Source: Sideroxydans sp. (GTDB lineage Bacteria > Pseudomonadota > Gammaproteobacteria > Burkholderiales > Gallionellaceae). Taken from it: a stretch of DNA of 63,603 nt. Location of the stretch: NCBI GenBank assembly GCA_027310725.1, contig DAIDAG010000021.1, forward strand, positions 1 to 63,603, read 5' to 3'. Shown here piece by piece: positions 26,622 to 35,056 of this stretch. The stretch's first letter is position 1, and each line of letters begins with the position of its first letter. The notes under the pieces were generated by a model. The model had not been told where the DNA came from, did not search any database, and was given only the letters and a program-made list of their open reading frames with translations. The position numbers and the translations under genes are program-made.

Positions 26622-27577
26622 ATGTCGCGCAAGCATCCCGTGATTGCCGTGACCGGTTCATCTGGTACTCGCACCACTACGGTAAAACGTGCCTTTGAAA
26701 ACCTATTCCGCCGTGAACAAAGACAGAACCACAGCAATCCTCCCCCCGTGTCGAGCGACGAACTCTAGTCCGCGCCGTAAAAGGAATTCATGCGGCAATC
26801 ATTGAAGGTGGCAGTCTGCACAGTATGGATCGTATGGCTTTTTGCGCCGCCGCCGCAGAAGCAGCCAAGGCCGGCAACAACAGCTTCAGCCACTTTGGCC
26901 CGGAAGCCAACCACTTCGACAAGATCGAAGAAACCTTCAAGACCTATGGTGAAACTGGTTTATGCAAACGCCGTTACTATGTGCATAGCGAAGCTGAAGC
27001 CGCACGGCATAACGAGCACTTCGGCCTGACTGACCTGAAGCCGGGTGTTTTCACGCCGTGGGAAGACATTGAAGAAGATTCAGATCTGCTATTTTATGAA
27101 GGACTGCATGGCCTGGCTAAAGACGGCAAGATCGACGTGGCCAAGTATGTGGATCTCGGGATCGGCATGGTGCCGGTAGTCAACTTGGAGTAGATCCAGA
27201 AGATACACCGCGATGCAGCGGAGCGTGGCTATTCCACCGAAGCGACCGTGGACACCATCCTGCGCCGCATGCCCGACTACATCAAATACATCACTCCTCA
27301 GTTCTCTCGTACCCACATCAACTTTCAGCGAGTGGCCACCATAGATACTTCTAATCCTTTCATCGCACGCGACATCCCGACGCCGGATGAAAGTTTCGTC
27401 GTGATCCGTTTCCGAGATCCCAAGCGTGTGGACTTTCCCTATATGCTCAAATTGATTCCCAGCTCCTTCATGTCACGCGCCAATACATTGGTCGTGCCAG
27501 GCGGCAAGATGAGCCACGCGATAGAAATCATTCTTCCCCCGATTATGCACGACTTGATTGAGAACAAGAATAAGTAG
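26622..27577 (+). pseudogene. Phosphoribulokinase gene, decayed
   Basis: Phosphoribulokinase makes ribulose 1,5-bisphosphate in the Calvin cycle. The remnant begins MSRKHPVIAVTGSSGT, where the P-loop GSSGAGTTT has become GSSGTRTTT. After FENLFRREQ about 70 bp of unrelated sequence and a frame change follow. The frame then resumes with IIEGGSLHSMDRMAF, SFSHFGPEANHFDKIEETF, FTPWEDIEEDSDLLFYEGLHG and MVPVVNLE. There an in-frame TAG (27191-27193) replaces the expected Trp of NLEWIQK, and the rest continues to NTLVVPGGKMSHAIEIILPP. Three independent lesions make it a clear pseudogene. The ribosome site before the ATG (GAGGAGAG) is intact. Confidence 0.92.
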
Positions 27578-27596
27578 AAGTCAAGTAATCACATGT

Positions 27597-27836
27597 CTAA
27601 ATCTCTAAGCCACTCGACTGAGTTTTGTGGCATTTAGTGCATACCCATCTAACAGAAGTCATAGTCTGTCCATCTGGCTGCCAGTCGTGGTCGCATGATT
27701 GATTTTGCGCTACTACATCAGATGCATCTTTTGAAATTGATGCGCTCGAGTCACTTTGAGTCACCAACTTGCTACGTTTGTTTGTGGTCTTTTTCATATT
27801 TTCTACCGCAATTTGTTTACTATCGTTATTTGGCAA
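27597..27836 (-). CDS. Small protein with C-terminal zinc-ribbon half-site
   Basis: A 79-residue hypothetical protein. The first 45 residues are polar and Ser/Lys-rich, probably disordered. The C-terminal CDHDWQPDGQTMTSVRWVCTKCHKTQ has three cysteines and two histidines placed to bind one zinc. It begins 30 bp after the phosphoribulokinase remnant on the other strand. No function can be assigned. Confidence 0.5.
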   Translation of the reverse strand: MPNNDSKQIAVENMKKTTNKRSKLVTQSDSSASISKDASDVVAQNQSCDHDWQPDGQTMTSVRWVCTKCHKTQSSGLEI

Positions 27837-27994
27837 TAAGTTTAACTATTAGTCTGTACAACGTCCTGGGTTGCATATTTATCTCCACCTTTGTTGTACC
27901 CCGGGCCTGGTGCAGGCTGTATGATTCTGGCTAAGTACGTCACGCAATTCAAGTTGGGTAAGGATTTTCACAGCGGGTCAATCTTTTCGGAAGA

Positions 27995-28612
27995 TCACTG
28001 TAATTGTCCTTTTTCACAGGAACTCTCTAACAATTCCATGAATTGGTCGACGACCCGATGAAACCGGATTTCGAATTCTCTGGTTACCGGATGAGCCTGA
28101 CGGACATCCAACGGCTGAAAGACCTTTGCGGCTAGCTTGATGCTTTCCCAGCGTGCAAGTCTCATCGCGGCAAGTGCGTCATGCGCATTTTCTGGTATCA
28201 GGCAGATTTCCTCATTTCCAAGCATTCCTAACACCGTGAACCGATGGTCGTCCCGTCTGGACAGGATTTCCCTAATCTCTGTATTGATGCCATAGGCATC
28301 GATAAAAGCGATCATGACCTGATCTTGCATCAACAGACTACGTACAAACACCGGTTCGATGTCATTCAGAGACGTGGCCAGTTGCTGGTCCAGAATCATA
28401 TTGCGTTCCTCACAGATCCCAATGACCAATGATTCGTAGTCGTCCGTCAGTATCAACGTATGCTGATAGCTCATCACGCTTTCAGCGGTGATCCTGAATC
28501 CAACGAAGTAGCTGTGCTCAAGGGCAATCTCCATCTCATGCTTTTTGCGCATATCGCGGGTAACACAGGACTGGTTAGCCTGGATATAACGGAATCGCAT
28601 TGGTAAATTCAA
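27995..28612 (-). CDS. Hypothetical protein, last gene of a small-gene cluster
   Basis: A soluble 205-residue protein that I do not recognise. TTG 28612 is the likely start, since AAGGAG lies seven bases before it and it overlaps the stop of the upstream frame (TTGA); an ATG four codons in is the alternative. The middle is a mix of helices and strands (HTLILTDDYESLVIGICEERN, IMLG-like VLGMLGNEEICLIPEN) with no catalytic signature. It closes a minus-strand run of at least five overlapping or closely spaced genes starting at 29771. Confidence 0.7.
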   Translation of the reverse strand: MNLPMRFRYIQANQSCVTRDMRKKHEMEIALEHSYFVGFRITAESVMSYQHTLILTDDYESLVIGICEERNMILDQQLATSLNDIEPVFVRSLLMQDQVMIAFIDAYGINTEIREILSRRDDHRFTVLGMLGNEEICLIPENAHDALAAMRLARWESIKLAAKVFQPLDVRQAHPVTREFEIRFHRVVDQFMELLESSCEKGQLQ

Positions 28613-28838
28613 TTTCTATCTCCTTGTGTTTCGTTGCTTTTGCCGGATGCCTTCACTTGTTCGCCACTGGCTATCGACAGATTTGCTCGCTGACGCAGAA
28701 TGGCGGTCAGCCGATCGAGCTCGCTTTGATCCTTGTCAGCTGATTCGAATGACTGCAAGAGCAATTTCGGAATGCGACGCTCAAGGCAGCACGGCCGCCG
28801 TTGATGACTTCCAGCTTGGGTTTATCTAACATGGCCAC
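28609..28838 (-). pseudogene. Frameshifted small gene, paralogue of its upstream neighbour
   Basis: From GTG 28838 or ATG 28832 the frame reads MLDKPKLEVINGGRAAL. One missing base after that Leu shifts to a second frame reading ERRIPKLLLQSFESADKDQSELDRLTAILRQ and ending at TGA 28609-28611. Joined, the product would be about 75 residues and resembles the protein just upstream (VESGRAAIVKRLLRAVLSPIDKENIDAEVAEITALL). The ribosome site and start of the next gene lie in its 3' end, so the reading is real, either mutated or a sequencing error. Confidence 0.6.
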
Positions 28839-28870
28839 CGTCACGGTCAGTCAGCGGTGCAGGGGATGTT

Positions 28871-29119
28871 TCAACCCTTGCTACCGTCTTCATCGGCTGA
28901 AGTTTCTGGTGTTGGTGCGGTTTTCGGCTTCTCATACGCCGCCATCACTTCGTTGTATTTGTCCAACAGAGCCGTGATCTCCGCGACCTCGGCATCTATG
29001 TTTTCTTTATCGATGGGTGATAAAACTGCCCTGAGCAATCGTTTTACGATGGCAGCACGTCCCGATTCGACCAGTCTTTGAATCTGGGGTGTGGTCGGAT
29101 ACAAGTCTTTATCACTCAT
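28871..29119 (-). CDS. Small helical protein of the 28-30 kb cluster
   Basis: An 82-residue hypothetical protein. ATG 29119 is preceded by GGAGGGAAAG and overlaps the stop of the upstream small gene, so I use it rather than the longer open frame. The core is helical (QRLVESGRAAIVKRLLRAVLS and AEVAEITALLDKYNEVMAAYEK), likely a coiled coil, followed by an acidic Pro/Thr-rich tail. A frameshifted paralogue follows it. Function unknown. Confidence 0.65.
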   Translation of the reverse strand: MSDKDLYPTTPQIQRLVESGRAAIVKRLLRAVLSPIDKENIDAEVAEITALLDKYNEVMAAYEKPKTAPTPETSADEDGSKG

Positions 29120-29307
29120 AGCTTTCCCTCCAGGCTGATGGTACGGGATACTGGTCTGCTGGCATGGCATATCCTAGATATGGCCTGCGCCTGTATCTCG
29201 GCCCATACTTTGACCAGTCCGCCTGTGCGGTTCGTACTACCGCTCCAATACACCAGGAACGTATTTCGCTCCTGGGTAGCCAGTGTGTGAGTTTTGAGGA
29301 AACTCAT
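29116..29307 (-). CDS. Small basic protein, translationally coupled
   Basis: A 63-residue hypothetical protein. Its ATG overlaps the stop of the upstream membrane-protein gene (ATGA), and its stop overlaps the ATG of the next gene, which argues that it is translated. The sequence is Ser/Thr- and Arg-rich with no recognised domain or membrane segment. It may be a true small subunit or a decayed remnant kept for coupling. Confidence 0.5.
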   Translation of the reverse strand: MSFLKTHTLATQERNTFLVYWSGSTNRTGGLVKVWAEIQAQAISRICHASRPVSRTISLEGKL

Positions 29308-29771
29308 TCGTCATTGGCCTTCTTGAGAAGGATTACGAAAACCCTCACCATCAATGCAAGCACGATTGTGCTCATAATCATCAGGATCAACGCCTCGATC
29401 CTTATTTGGGTCCAAGGAAGATCTTCGACCGTTCTGGTAGATAAGACCAGATCATCGGCGATATTGATTTTCTTATCTTCCAAGGTGATCACCCCGCCAC
29501 TCCCATATTGATTCTGTAGGAAAGGCAAGACAACTGAGCAGCCGTTACCAAACTCTGCCGCTTTTGTATCGATACTATTCAGCACTAGCAAATTACATCC
29601 ATCGTTCCTCAATATCAGTTCAGTCTTCTTAATATCGAATATCCGTATCGTTCTGGCTGTAATGACAAACCAGGCTGCCAATACGGTGAAAAATAAAATT
29701 ATGAGGAAAGTTCCCAGTAAGAGCGCCTGACTTCTAGTGATGTGTTTCGTGTTGAGATTATTTTTGTGCAT
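29304..29771 (-). CDS. Bitopic membrane protein heading the small-gene cluster
   Basis: A 155-residue protein with two transmembrane helices, LLLGTFLIILFFTVLAAWFVI near residue 20 and LILMIMSTIVLALMVRVFVILL near 130, and a loop of about 80 residues between them that would lie in the periplasm. The open frame reaches 29861, but AAAGGAAACC precedes ATG 29771 (MHKNNLNTKHITRSQ). The loop has two Cys (DGCNLL and GNGCSVV) that could form a disulfide. Function unknown; it is the first of the overlapping minus-strand genes. Confidence 0.7.
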   Translation of the reverse strand: MHKNNLNTKHITRSQALLLGTFLIILFFTVLAAWFVITARTIRIFDIKKTELILRNDGCNLLVLNSIDTKAAEFGNGCSVVLPFLQNQYGSGGVITLEDKKINIADDLVLSTRTVEDLPWTQIRIEALILMIMSTIVLALMVRVFVILLKKANDE

Positions 29772-30283
29772 GTGGTTTCCTTTCGTGAATGCCAGAACAA
29801 AATAGCAAACCCGAACAGATTCCCAGAAAAAATCTGCATCAAATAACCAGCGCACGGCCACTGCGTCCGTGCAAGACAGAGACGAACAAAATCCAATGAA
29901 GTTGGTGAAACGTGCGGCGAATTGCTCGTGCCAAAAAATAAAAAATGGGTTTCTGAGCGCGCTCCGTATATTGATGACGTGCTCAAAACGGAAGGTGGAG
30001 AATTAGGAACTTTCCGTATAAAAGCCTTTATATGGAGAGTTCAACTAATGGCGCTGCATAGCAATGTGGTCTTTTGCCACGCGAACCAAAGTTAGATGTG
30101 CATGCTCATTGGAAATGAATATCTGTTGGCGTCATCGTGGCGGGACGAGAAGGGCCCAAATGCGTGTTTGTCCAACGCCTAGGAGAGGAGTGGTAATGCT
30201 GTTGATCTATATCAATCCGAATCTCTGCCTATGCTGAAAGGAAATGACATGGAAATTCAGGGAATGAAGCTTTCAGATCATTG
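29772..30283. other. Intergenic region between the small-gene cluster and an XRE regulator
   Basis: 512 bp. It should contain the promoter for the minus-strand cluster. Frames seen here are not protein-like; no hairpin or repeat stands out. Confidence 0.35.
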
Positions 30284-30634
30284 CTACACTTTGTTCTTGA
30301 GAAGTCGCGCGCAGAGTTGCTCAACGATATCGCCAATCAGACGTCGATCTGGCTCTGTCAATTTCTCCAGGATTCGCGCTATACCTTGCGCCCGGTCCTC
30401 AAATCGCGGTGAGCCAGTGCGTAGCAGTTCATCAAGCGGGCAGGAGAGCGCGTCTGCGATATCAGACAACCGGCCGAGCGGGGGGAGGGTGGCGCCCCGT
30501 TCGAAACGGGAGATCGTCTCCTGCTCCACCCCAATCGCTTCGGCAAGTTCCGCCTGGGTGAGTTGTCGTTGTTGGCGGCGAACTGCGATTGCTCGCCCCA
30601 TTTTTAAAGCAAGTCGTTTTTCGTTTGGCGTCAT
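30284..30634 (-). CDS. XRE-family helix-turn-helix regulator
   Basis: A 116-residue Cro/CI-type DNA-binding protein. AAGGGGGTAGG precedes ATG 30634 (MTPNEKRLALKMGRAIA), so the longer frame to 30679 is not used. The HTH is RRQQRQLTQAELAEAIGVEQETISRFERGATLPPLGRLSDIADALSC in two parts, covering residues 15-62. A short helical tail (LEKLTEPDRRLIGDIVEQLCARLL) probably dimerises. It stands alone between hypothetical genes and may be a remnant regulator of an integrated element. Confidence 0.85.
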   Translation of the reverse strand: MTPNEKRLALKMGRAIAVRRQQRQLTQAELAEAIGVEQETISRFERGATLPPLGRLSDIADALSCPLDELLRTGSPRFEDRAQGIARILEKLTEPDRRLIGDIVEQLCARLLKNKV

Positions 30635-30796
30635 CCTACCCCCTTGTTTAATGCCACAGGAATGGTGGACTTGCCTCATACTTTATTGAACGACATAATG
30701 CATGGTGTATCCACATAATAGGTGGTTATCTAAGAGCCTAGACAGTGGATTTAAAAAAATTTAATCACTCGTTAGTTAATCATTTGGAGAAAAAGT

Positions 30797-31054
30797 ATGG
30801 AGCTATTTCCTTTAGTAGTGCTGGTTGGTATTGGGTACCTCATTTTTAGCTTATTTAAGAAACATCTTTCAATACCAACCTTTGACAATTACCGCAGTAG
30901 GTATCCCGAACTGGTCAAGGACGGGAAGATCAAGTGCCACAAATGCTCGGGCAGCGATATCTTCGTCAAGTCAGTTGGAAATACCCCAACATCAATATTG
31001 AATCACCACCTATGCAAAACGTGTGGAACGACATTGTTCCGTTCGTCAACTTAA
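30797..31054 (+). CDS. Small membrane protein with zinc-ribbon domain
   Basis: An 85-residue protein. The N-terminal FPLVVLVGIGYLIFSLF is a transmembrane helix. The C-terminal half has CHKC and, 24 residues later, CKTC (KCHKCSGSDIFV, LCKTCGTTLFRSS), a four-cysteine zinc ribbon. A good GGAGAAA ribosome site precedes the ATG. Function unknown. Confidence 0.7.
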   Translation: MELFPLVVLVGIGYLIFSLFKKHLSIPTFDNYRSRYPELVKDGKIKCHKCSGSDIFVKSVGNTPTSILNHHLCKTCGTTLFRSST

Positions 31055-31120
31055 GCTGCTTAGTTTGTGATGCGAAACCGTTATATATCAATCAAAGTTA
31101 ACTAGTTCCGGAGAAATTAA

Positions 31121-31756
31121 ATGTTTAGGATCTTCTTTACTGTATTGCTTGCTGCCATTTCGATGACTGCAATGGCTGATGATGCGCTGCTTCAATTTAA
31201 GGTTGTATCCGTCGTAGACAAGCAGTCTGACAAAGACATCAAGATCGTTGCCAAGGACCTGAAAGACGGAGTGTTCGTGCTTGTCAAAAGCGGAAGCACA
31301 AAGTACCCTCAAACCACGAAATTAATTCAAGATTTGATGGTTGCCAAAGGTATCAAGGTGACAGATGACCCTACCACGGCTGATGTAGGCATACAATTCA
31401 CGAATCTCTTTGGGCTAAATTTCGACGATGTTGAAACTCAAACAACCAACATCGACGGCAGAAAAGTTGCGGCTGTAATTCTTGGGGGTGGATTGTTGAG
31501 TTTGATGGGCTCAAATACAGGCAATTCTGGAACAGCGCTGTTCTCTGCAATCGAAATGGAGAACCCAAGTGTCAGTAGCAGCTACAAGCTTGATGGCAAG
31601 AATGAGCGCGCCTGCATGACAACCATGAAGTACGAGGCGAACAAGAAAGACGCGGGTGTTGCGACAGCCGCCTTGTCGGCTTACATCAGCGATTTCATCA
31701 AAAATCATTTTGTAGTTGATATGCCTGCTGTTATACCGTCTACCGGCAAGCCATAA
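31121..31756 (+). CDS. Secreted hypothetical protein
   Basis: A 211-residue protein with a Sec signal peptide (MFRIFFTVLLAAISMTAMA, cleavage probably before DDALL). The mature part has a DPTTADVGIQFTNLFG block and a Gly-rich hydrophobic stretch VAAVILGGGLLSLMGS near residue 120, then a tail of NKKDAGVATAALSAYISDFIKNHF. It has no recognised domain and lacks a lipobox. A strong hairpin follows the stop at once, so it is probably transcribed alone. Confidence 0.65.
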   Translation: MFRIFFTVLLAAISMTAMADDALLQFKVVSVVDKQSDKDIKIVAKDLKDGVFVLVKSGSTKYPQTTKLIQDLMVAKGIKVTDDPTTADVGIQFTNLFGLNFDDVETQTTNIDGRKVAAVILGGGLLSLMGSNTGNSGTALFSAIEMENPSVSSSYKLDGKNERACMTTMKYEANKKDAGVATAALSAYISDFIKNHFVVDMPAVIPSTGKP

Positions 31757-31789
31757 TTTGGTAACGCCGCCTTGTGCGGCGTTACCAAA
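31757..31789 (+). terminator. Hairpin after the secreted-protein gene
   Basis: A perfect 14 bp stem, TTTGGTAACGCCGC paired with GCGGCGTTACCAAA, with loop CTTGT. The stem ends in AAA rather than a T run on the plus strand, but strength and position just after the stop support a terminator. Confidence 0.7.
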
Positions 31790-31987
31790 AGCGTAGCCCT
31801 AGGCTTCCGCCATCGACCCGAAGCAGACCACCAAGAGAATTTCAATGAAGGAACACTCCTTGGCCAATGCGGACGCTGCACTTACTGGAAGAACTGTTGG
31901 TGTAGCGTGCCGGAAAGTCTGCTATCTGAATTTTCGTGCGATCACTCTTACCCATTTCTGCCGGGCAATCCTCTCCAAAGCCGTTAG
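31772..31987 (+). CDS. Possible small cysteine-rich protein
   Basis: A 71-codon frame with GTG start inside the preceding hairpin. The C-terminal part GQCGRCTYWKNCWCSVPESLL then FSCDHSYPFLPGN looks protein-like because of its Cys and Trp spacing, but the N-terminal part does not. An internal start or a fragment of a longer gene is possible. Weak call. Confidence 0.2.
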   Translation: MCGVTKSVALGFRHRPEADHQENFNEGTLLGQCGRCTYWKNCWCSVPESLLSEFSCDHSYPFLPGNPLQSR

Positions 31988-32019
31988 TTAACGCTTAAGC
32001 GTAAGTTAGGCATAGCGAG

Positions 32020-32250
32020 CTAGTGAATTGCGGCAACTATAAGCCTCCACCGAATAGTCCCTTGCGCCGCGGTATGGCTATGATGACTTTGTGGTGGCAT
32101 CTTGTGGCCTTTTGCTATACCTATTTCATGTCCACATCCTTCGCAACGATAGATTCCTGCATCTGGCGCATCCGTTCCGGGTGAATGAAATGAGTCAAAG
32201 TTGCTATGTTGATTTGCAGTTAATAACTGCGGGTATTTGTAATATGCCAT
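32020..32250 (-). CDS. Small zinc-ribbon protein
   Basis: A 76-residue hypothetical protein. ATG 32250 follows AAGGGGGAG, so the eight extra upstream codons are not used. The core GTDAPDAGIYRCEGCGHEIGIAKGHKMPP with a later HxxH resembles small bacterial zinc-ribbon proteins in which GIY-C-xx-CG-HE is followed by a PP-H element. No established function. Confidence 0.65.
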   Translation of the reverse strand: MAYYKYPQLLTANQHSNFDSFHSPGTDAPDAGIYRCEGCGHEIGIAKGHKMPPQSHHSHTAAQGTIRWRLIVAAIH

Positions 32251-32523
32251 GTCTCCCCCTTTGATTTTTGGCAATTAGTAAATGATGGTGCTCCATCGTA
32301 AACTACGACACCAAAAGTGCATAAAAATCTGAAGCTGAATGCCTCATAAATACGGTTCAAACATGACAGCCTCGGCCGCTTTACGTCCTTCGATCCACTG
32401 GTCGCCAAACGTCCGCTTCTCACACAACGGCCAAATGATCCCCATTTCCTTCCCAGTCTTCCCACGACCCGCAAGCGACGGTCAGTTCGGCAAGAAGCAG
32501 ACATTTAGACTACACAAAAGCAA

Positions 32524-34602
32524 TCATCTCTGGTTCAGCAATGCCTCAAATTGTTCAATCGGCATCGGCTTACCAAACAAATACCCTTGGTAATGAATAC
32601 AGCCACTGTCCAAGAGCAATTGTCTCTGATCTGCAGTTTCCACTCCTTCGGCAATGACATTCAGGTTCAAGCTTTGTGCCATTGCGATGATGGTGCGAAT
32701 AATTGCTCTATCGCTACTGTCAATGGCAAGATCACGTACGAACGATTGGTCGATCTTAAGCTGATTAAGCGGCAATCTTTTGAGGTATTGCAAGGATGAA
32801 TAACCGGTACCGAAGTCGTCCAGAGAGAACTGGACACCGATTTCTTTCAATGCGCTCATCGTAGTAATGATGTTTTCAATATTATCAACCAGCATGCTTT
32901 CAGTCAGTTCTAGCTTGAGACGCTCAGGATTAATCGCATGTTGCTTCACTACTGCCTGCACTTGAGCTGCAAAATCGGTTTGCCGGAATTGCTTGGCACT
33001 CACGTTCACCGACAAAATGAGATCGCGAGTGAGTGCATCTTGCTGCCATGCTTTGAGCTGTGTGCAAGCTGTTTCCAGCACCCATTGACCGATGGACAGA
33101 ATCAGCCCAGTTTCTTCCGCCAAAGGGATGAATTGGGCAGGTGATATCAAACCGCGCACAGGGTGAATCCAGCGTATTAATGCCTCTGCGCCAAGTTGAC
33201 GGTGCGAACTATCAACTTGAATTTGGTAATACAAATGGAGTTGCTGGTTTTCAAGTGCTTTATGTAATTCTCCTTCGAGAGCTGCGCGTGCATTAATGAC
33301 TTCCTGCATCTTCGGGTCGAAGAAACGTAGGGTGTTGCGGTCAGCTTTCTTGGCTTCGTGTATGGCAATATCGACCTGTTTCATCAGGTTATCAATCGTC
33401 TGGTGGTGGTCGTTGAACAGGGTAGCGCCGATGCTGACAGTGCTGCGGTAAGTGTGCGTGGCAACTTGGTAAGGTTGGTTGAGCGAAGACAGAATTTTCA
33501 GGCCAACAGTCTCTGTTTGTTCTGCCGCTTCGATAGATTCTGTGCTCAGGTCTTCCAACATTACTATGAACTCATCACCACCTAGACGTGCTACGGTATC
33601 CCCTTCGCGCATACAGTCGGTTAGGCGTTGCGCAACCTGCTGCAGTACTACATCACCCAGGTCATGGCCGAGGGTGTCATTCAATGTTTTGAAGTCATCC
33701 AGATCAATAGATAATAGAGCACCTTTTCGGCCACTGCGGGTGTTGGAAGCCAATGCGTGCTGAAGCCTATCTAGTAGGAGGGCGCGATTGGGTAAGCTGG
33801 TGAGCGTATCGTAAAAAGCCAGACGATGTATCTCGGCCTCAGCACGTTTCTTTTCCGTGATGTCCTCTCTAATGGCCACATAATGTGTGATGCGACCATC
33901 CGGCTGACGGATGGGGCTTATGATGGCATGCTCGATATACTCGCTACCGTCCTTACGTTGGTTGTAGAACTCACCCTTCCACGTTTTACCTTCTTTCAAA
34001 TCCTTCCATAGCTCGTCGTAAACACTTTGCGAAGTGTTACCTGACTGGAGCATGCGTTGATTTTGACCAATAAGTTCTTCGCGGCTATAGCCGGCATTAC
34101 GCACGAAAGACTCGTTTACGTATTCGATATTGGCATAGAGATCGGTGATGGCGATACTCTCCGGACTTTGTTCGACAGCCTGAGCGAGTTTGTGCAACTC
34201 TGTTTCGGCGGCTTGGCGGGCGCGGTGTTCATCGGCCTCGTCTAAGGCACGTTTGATGGCGGATGGCAGGCGGGCAAAATGATCTTTGAGGATGAAGTCC
34301 GTCATTCCCAAGTGCAGTAGTTCCACTGCCGTTTCCTCGCCGACGCTGCCGGATACCAAGATCACGGGCAGACTGGAACGATGTGCTTGGATACGTCGCA
34401 GAGTCGTGCGAAAATCCATGCTCGGCACGTTGTAATCCGAGAGAACCAAATCCCATTCGCTTTGTAATGCAGCATCCAGCTCTACATCACTGTCAACACG
34501 CTTGCACTCTGCCGTCAAACCATGCTGACGCAGATGCCGCTCCAGTAACAGGAAGTCGGCGGGAACGTCTTCGATGACGAGGAGTTTCAGCGGATTATTC
34601 AT
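32524..34602 (-). CDS. Response regulator with PAS, GGDEF and EAL domains
   Basis: A 692-residue c-di-GMP enzyme. ATG 34602 (MNNPLKLLVIEDVPADF) is taken as start because the receiver domain begins there. Domains in order: receiver (1-120, phospho-Asp in LVLSDYNVPS), PAS with PAC (about 135-255, GYSREELIGQNQRMLQS and YNQRKDGSEYIEHAI), GGDEF (265-430) and EAL (440-690). The GGDEF motif RLGGDEF is intact with an RxxD site before it. The EAL part has AEALIRW, DDFGTGYSSL and the catalytic-type lysine in LKIDQSF, so both synthesis and hydrolysis are possible. It follows the kinase and receiver genes of the same operon. Confidence 0.93.
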   Translation of the reverse strand: MNNPLKLLVIEDVPADFLLLERHLRQHGLTAECKRVDSDVELDAALQSEWDLVLSDYNVPSMDFRTTLRRIQAHRSSLPVILVSGSVGEETAVELLHLGMTDFILKDHFARLPSAIKRALDEADEHRARQAAETELHKLAQAVEQSPESIAITDLYANIEYVNESFVRNAGYSREELIGQNQRMLQSGNTSQSVYDELWKDLKEGKTWKGEFYNQRKDGSEYIEHAIISPIRQPDGRITHYVAIREDITEKKRAEAEIHRLAFYDTLTSLPNRALLLDRLQHALASNTRSGRKGALLSIDLDDFKTLNDTLGHDLGDVVLQQVAQRLTDCMREGDTVARLGGDEFIVMLEDLSTESIEAAEQTETVGLKILSSLNQPYQVATHTYRSTVSIGATLFNDHHQTIDNLMKQVDIAIHEAKKADRNTLRFFDPKMQEVINARAALEGELHKALENQQLHLYYQIQVDSSHRQLGAEALIRWIHPVRGLISPAQFIPLAEETGLILSIGQWVLETACTQLKAWQQDALTRDLILSVNVSAKQFRQTDFAAQVQAVVKQHAINPERLKLELTESMLVDNIENIITTMSALKEIGVQFSLDDFGTGYSSLQYLKRLPLNQLKIDQSFVRDLAIDSSDRAIIRTIIAMAQSLNLNVIAEGVETADQRQLLLDSGCIHYQGYLFGKPMPIEQFEALLNQR

Positions 34603-34612
34603 GGCAGGTTCA

Positions 34613-35056
34613 TTACTTTGGCAGCGGTTCGTTAGTCGCAAGCCAGTACACGCCCAAGCGCGCTACAGTCTCGGCGAATTCAGCGAAATCCACTGGCTTC
34701 CTGACGAAACTATTCGCGCGACGCTCATAGCTCAACAGAAGGTCCTGCTCTTCGTCGGAGGAAGTCAGGATAACCACTGGCAGCAGCGCGGTGCGAGCAT
34801 CGGCGCGAAGTTGCTCCAGAACTTCCAGGCCCGATAGGCGCGGCAGTCCGATGTCTAGCAATACTACAGCTGGCAGGTCTGGACCTTCCCGATTCGCAAA
34901 CTCTCCCTTCCGGAACAAGTAGTCCAATGCTTGCTGACCGTCACGTGCAACATCTATGCGATTAGCCAGATGGGCGTGGCGGAGAGCTCGCAAGGTAAGC
35001 ATTTCGTCTTGGAGGTTGTCTTCTACCAATAAGATGGTTTTGATAGTCATCATCAA
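34613..35056 (-). CDS. Single-domain response regulator
   Basis: A 147-residue stand-alone receiver domain (CheY-like, of the Rcp1 type found beside hybrid kinases). ILLVEDN carries the acidic pocket, AVVLLDIGLPRLSG the phospho-acceptor D68, VILTSSDEEQD the switch Thr, and FVRKPVDF the conserved Lys. Its start overlaps the stop of the hybrid kinase gene by four bases, and the GGDEF-EAL gene follows ten bases on, so it probably relays phosphate in this pathway. Confidence 0.93.
   Translation of the reverse strand: MMMTIKTILLVEDNLQDEMLTLRALRHAHLANRIDVARDGQQALDYLFRKGEFANREGPDLPAVVLLDIGLPRLSGLEVLEQLRADARTALLPVVILTSSDEEQDLLLSYERRANSFVRKPVDFAEFAETVARLGVYWLATNEPLPK

Noticed and set aside
31757..32010. 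attC-like look (hairpin with AACGCC/GGCGTT, later GTTAGGC)
   Set aside because: The hairpin is a simple perfect stem without the two-box attC layout, and no matching RYYYAAC core pairs with the GTTAGGC.
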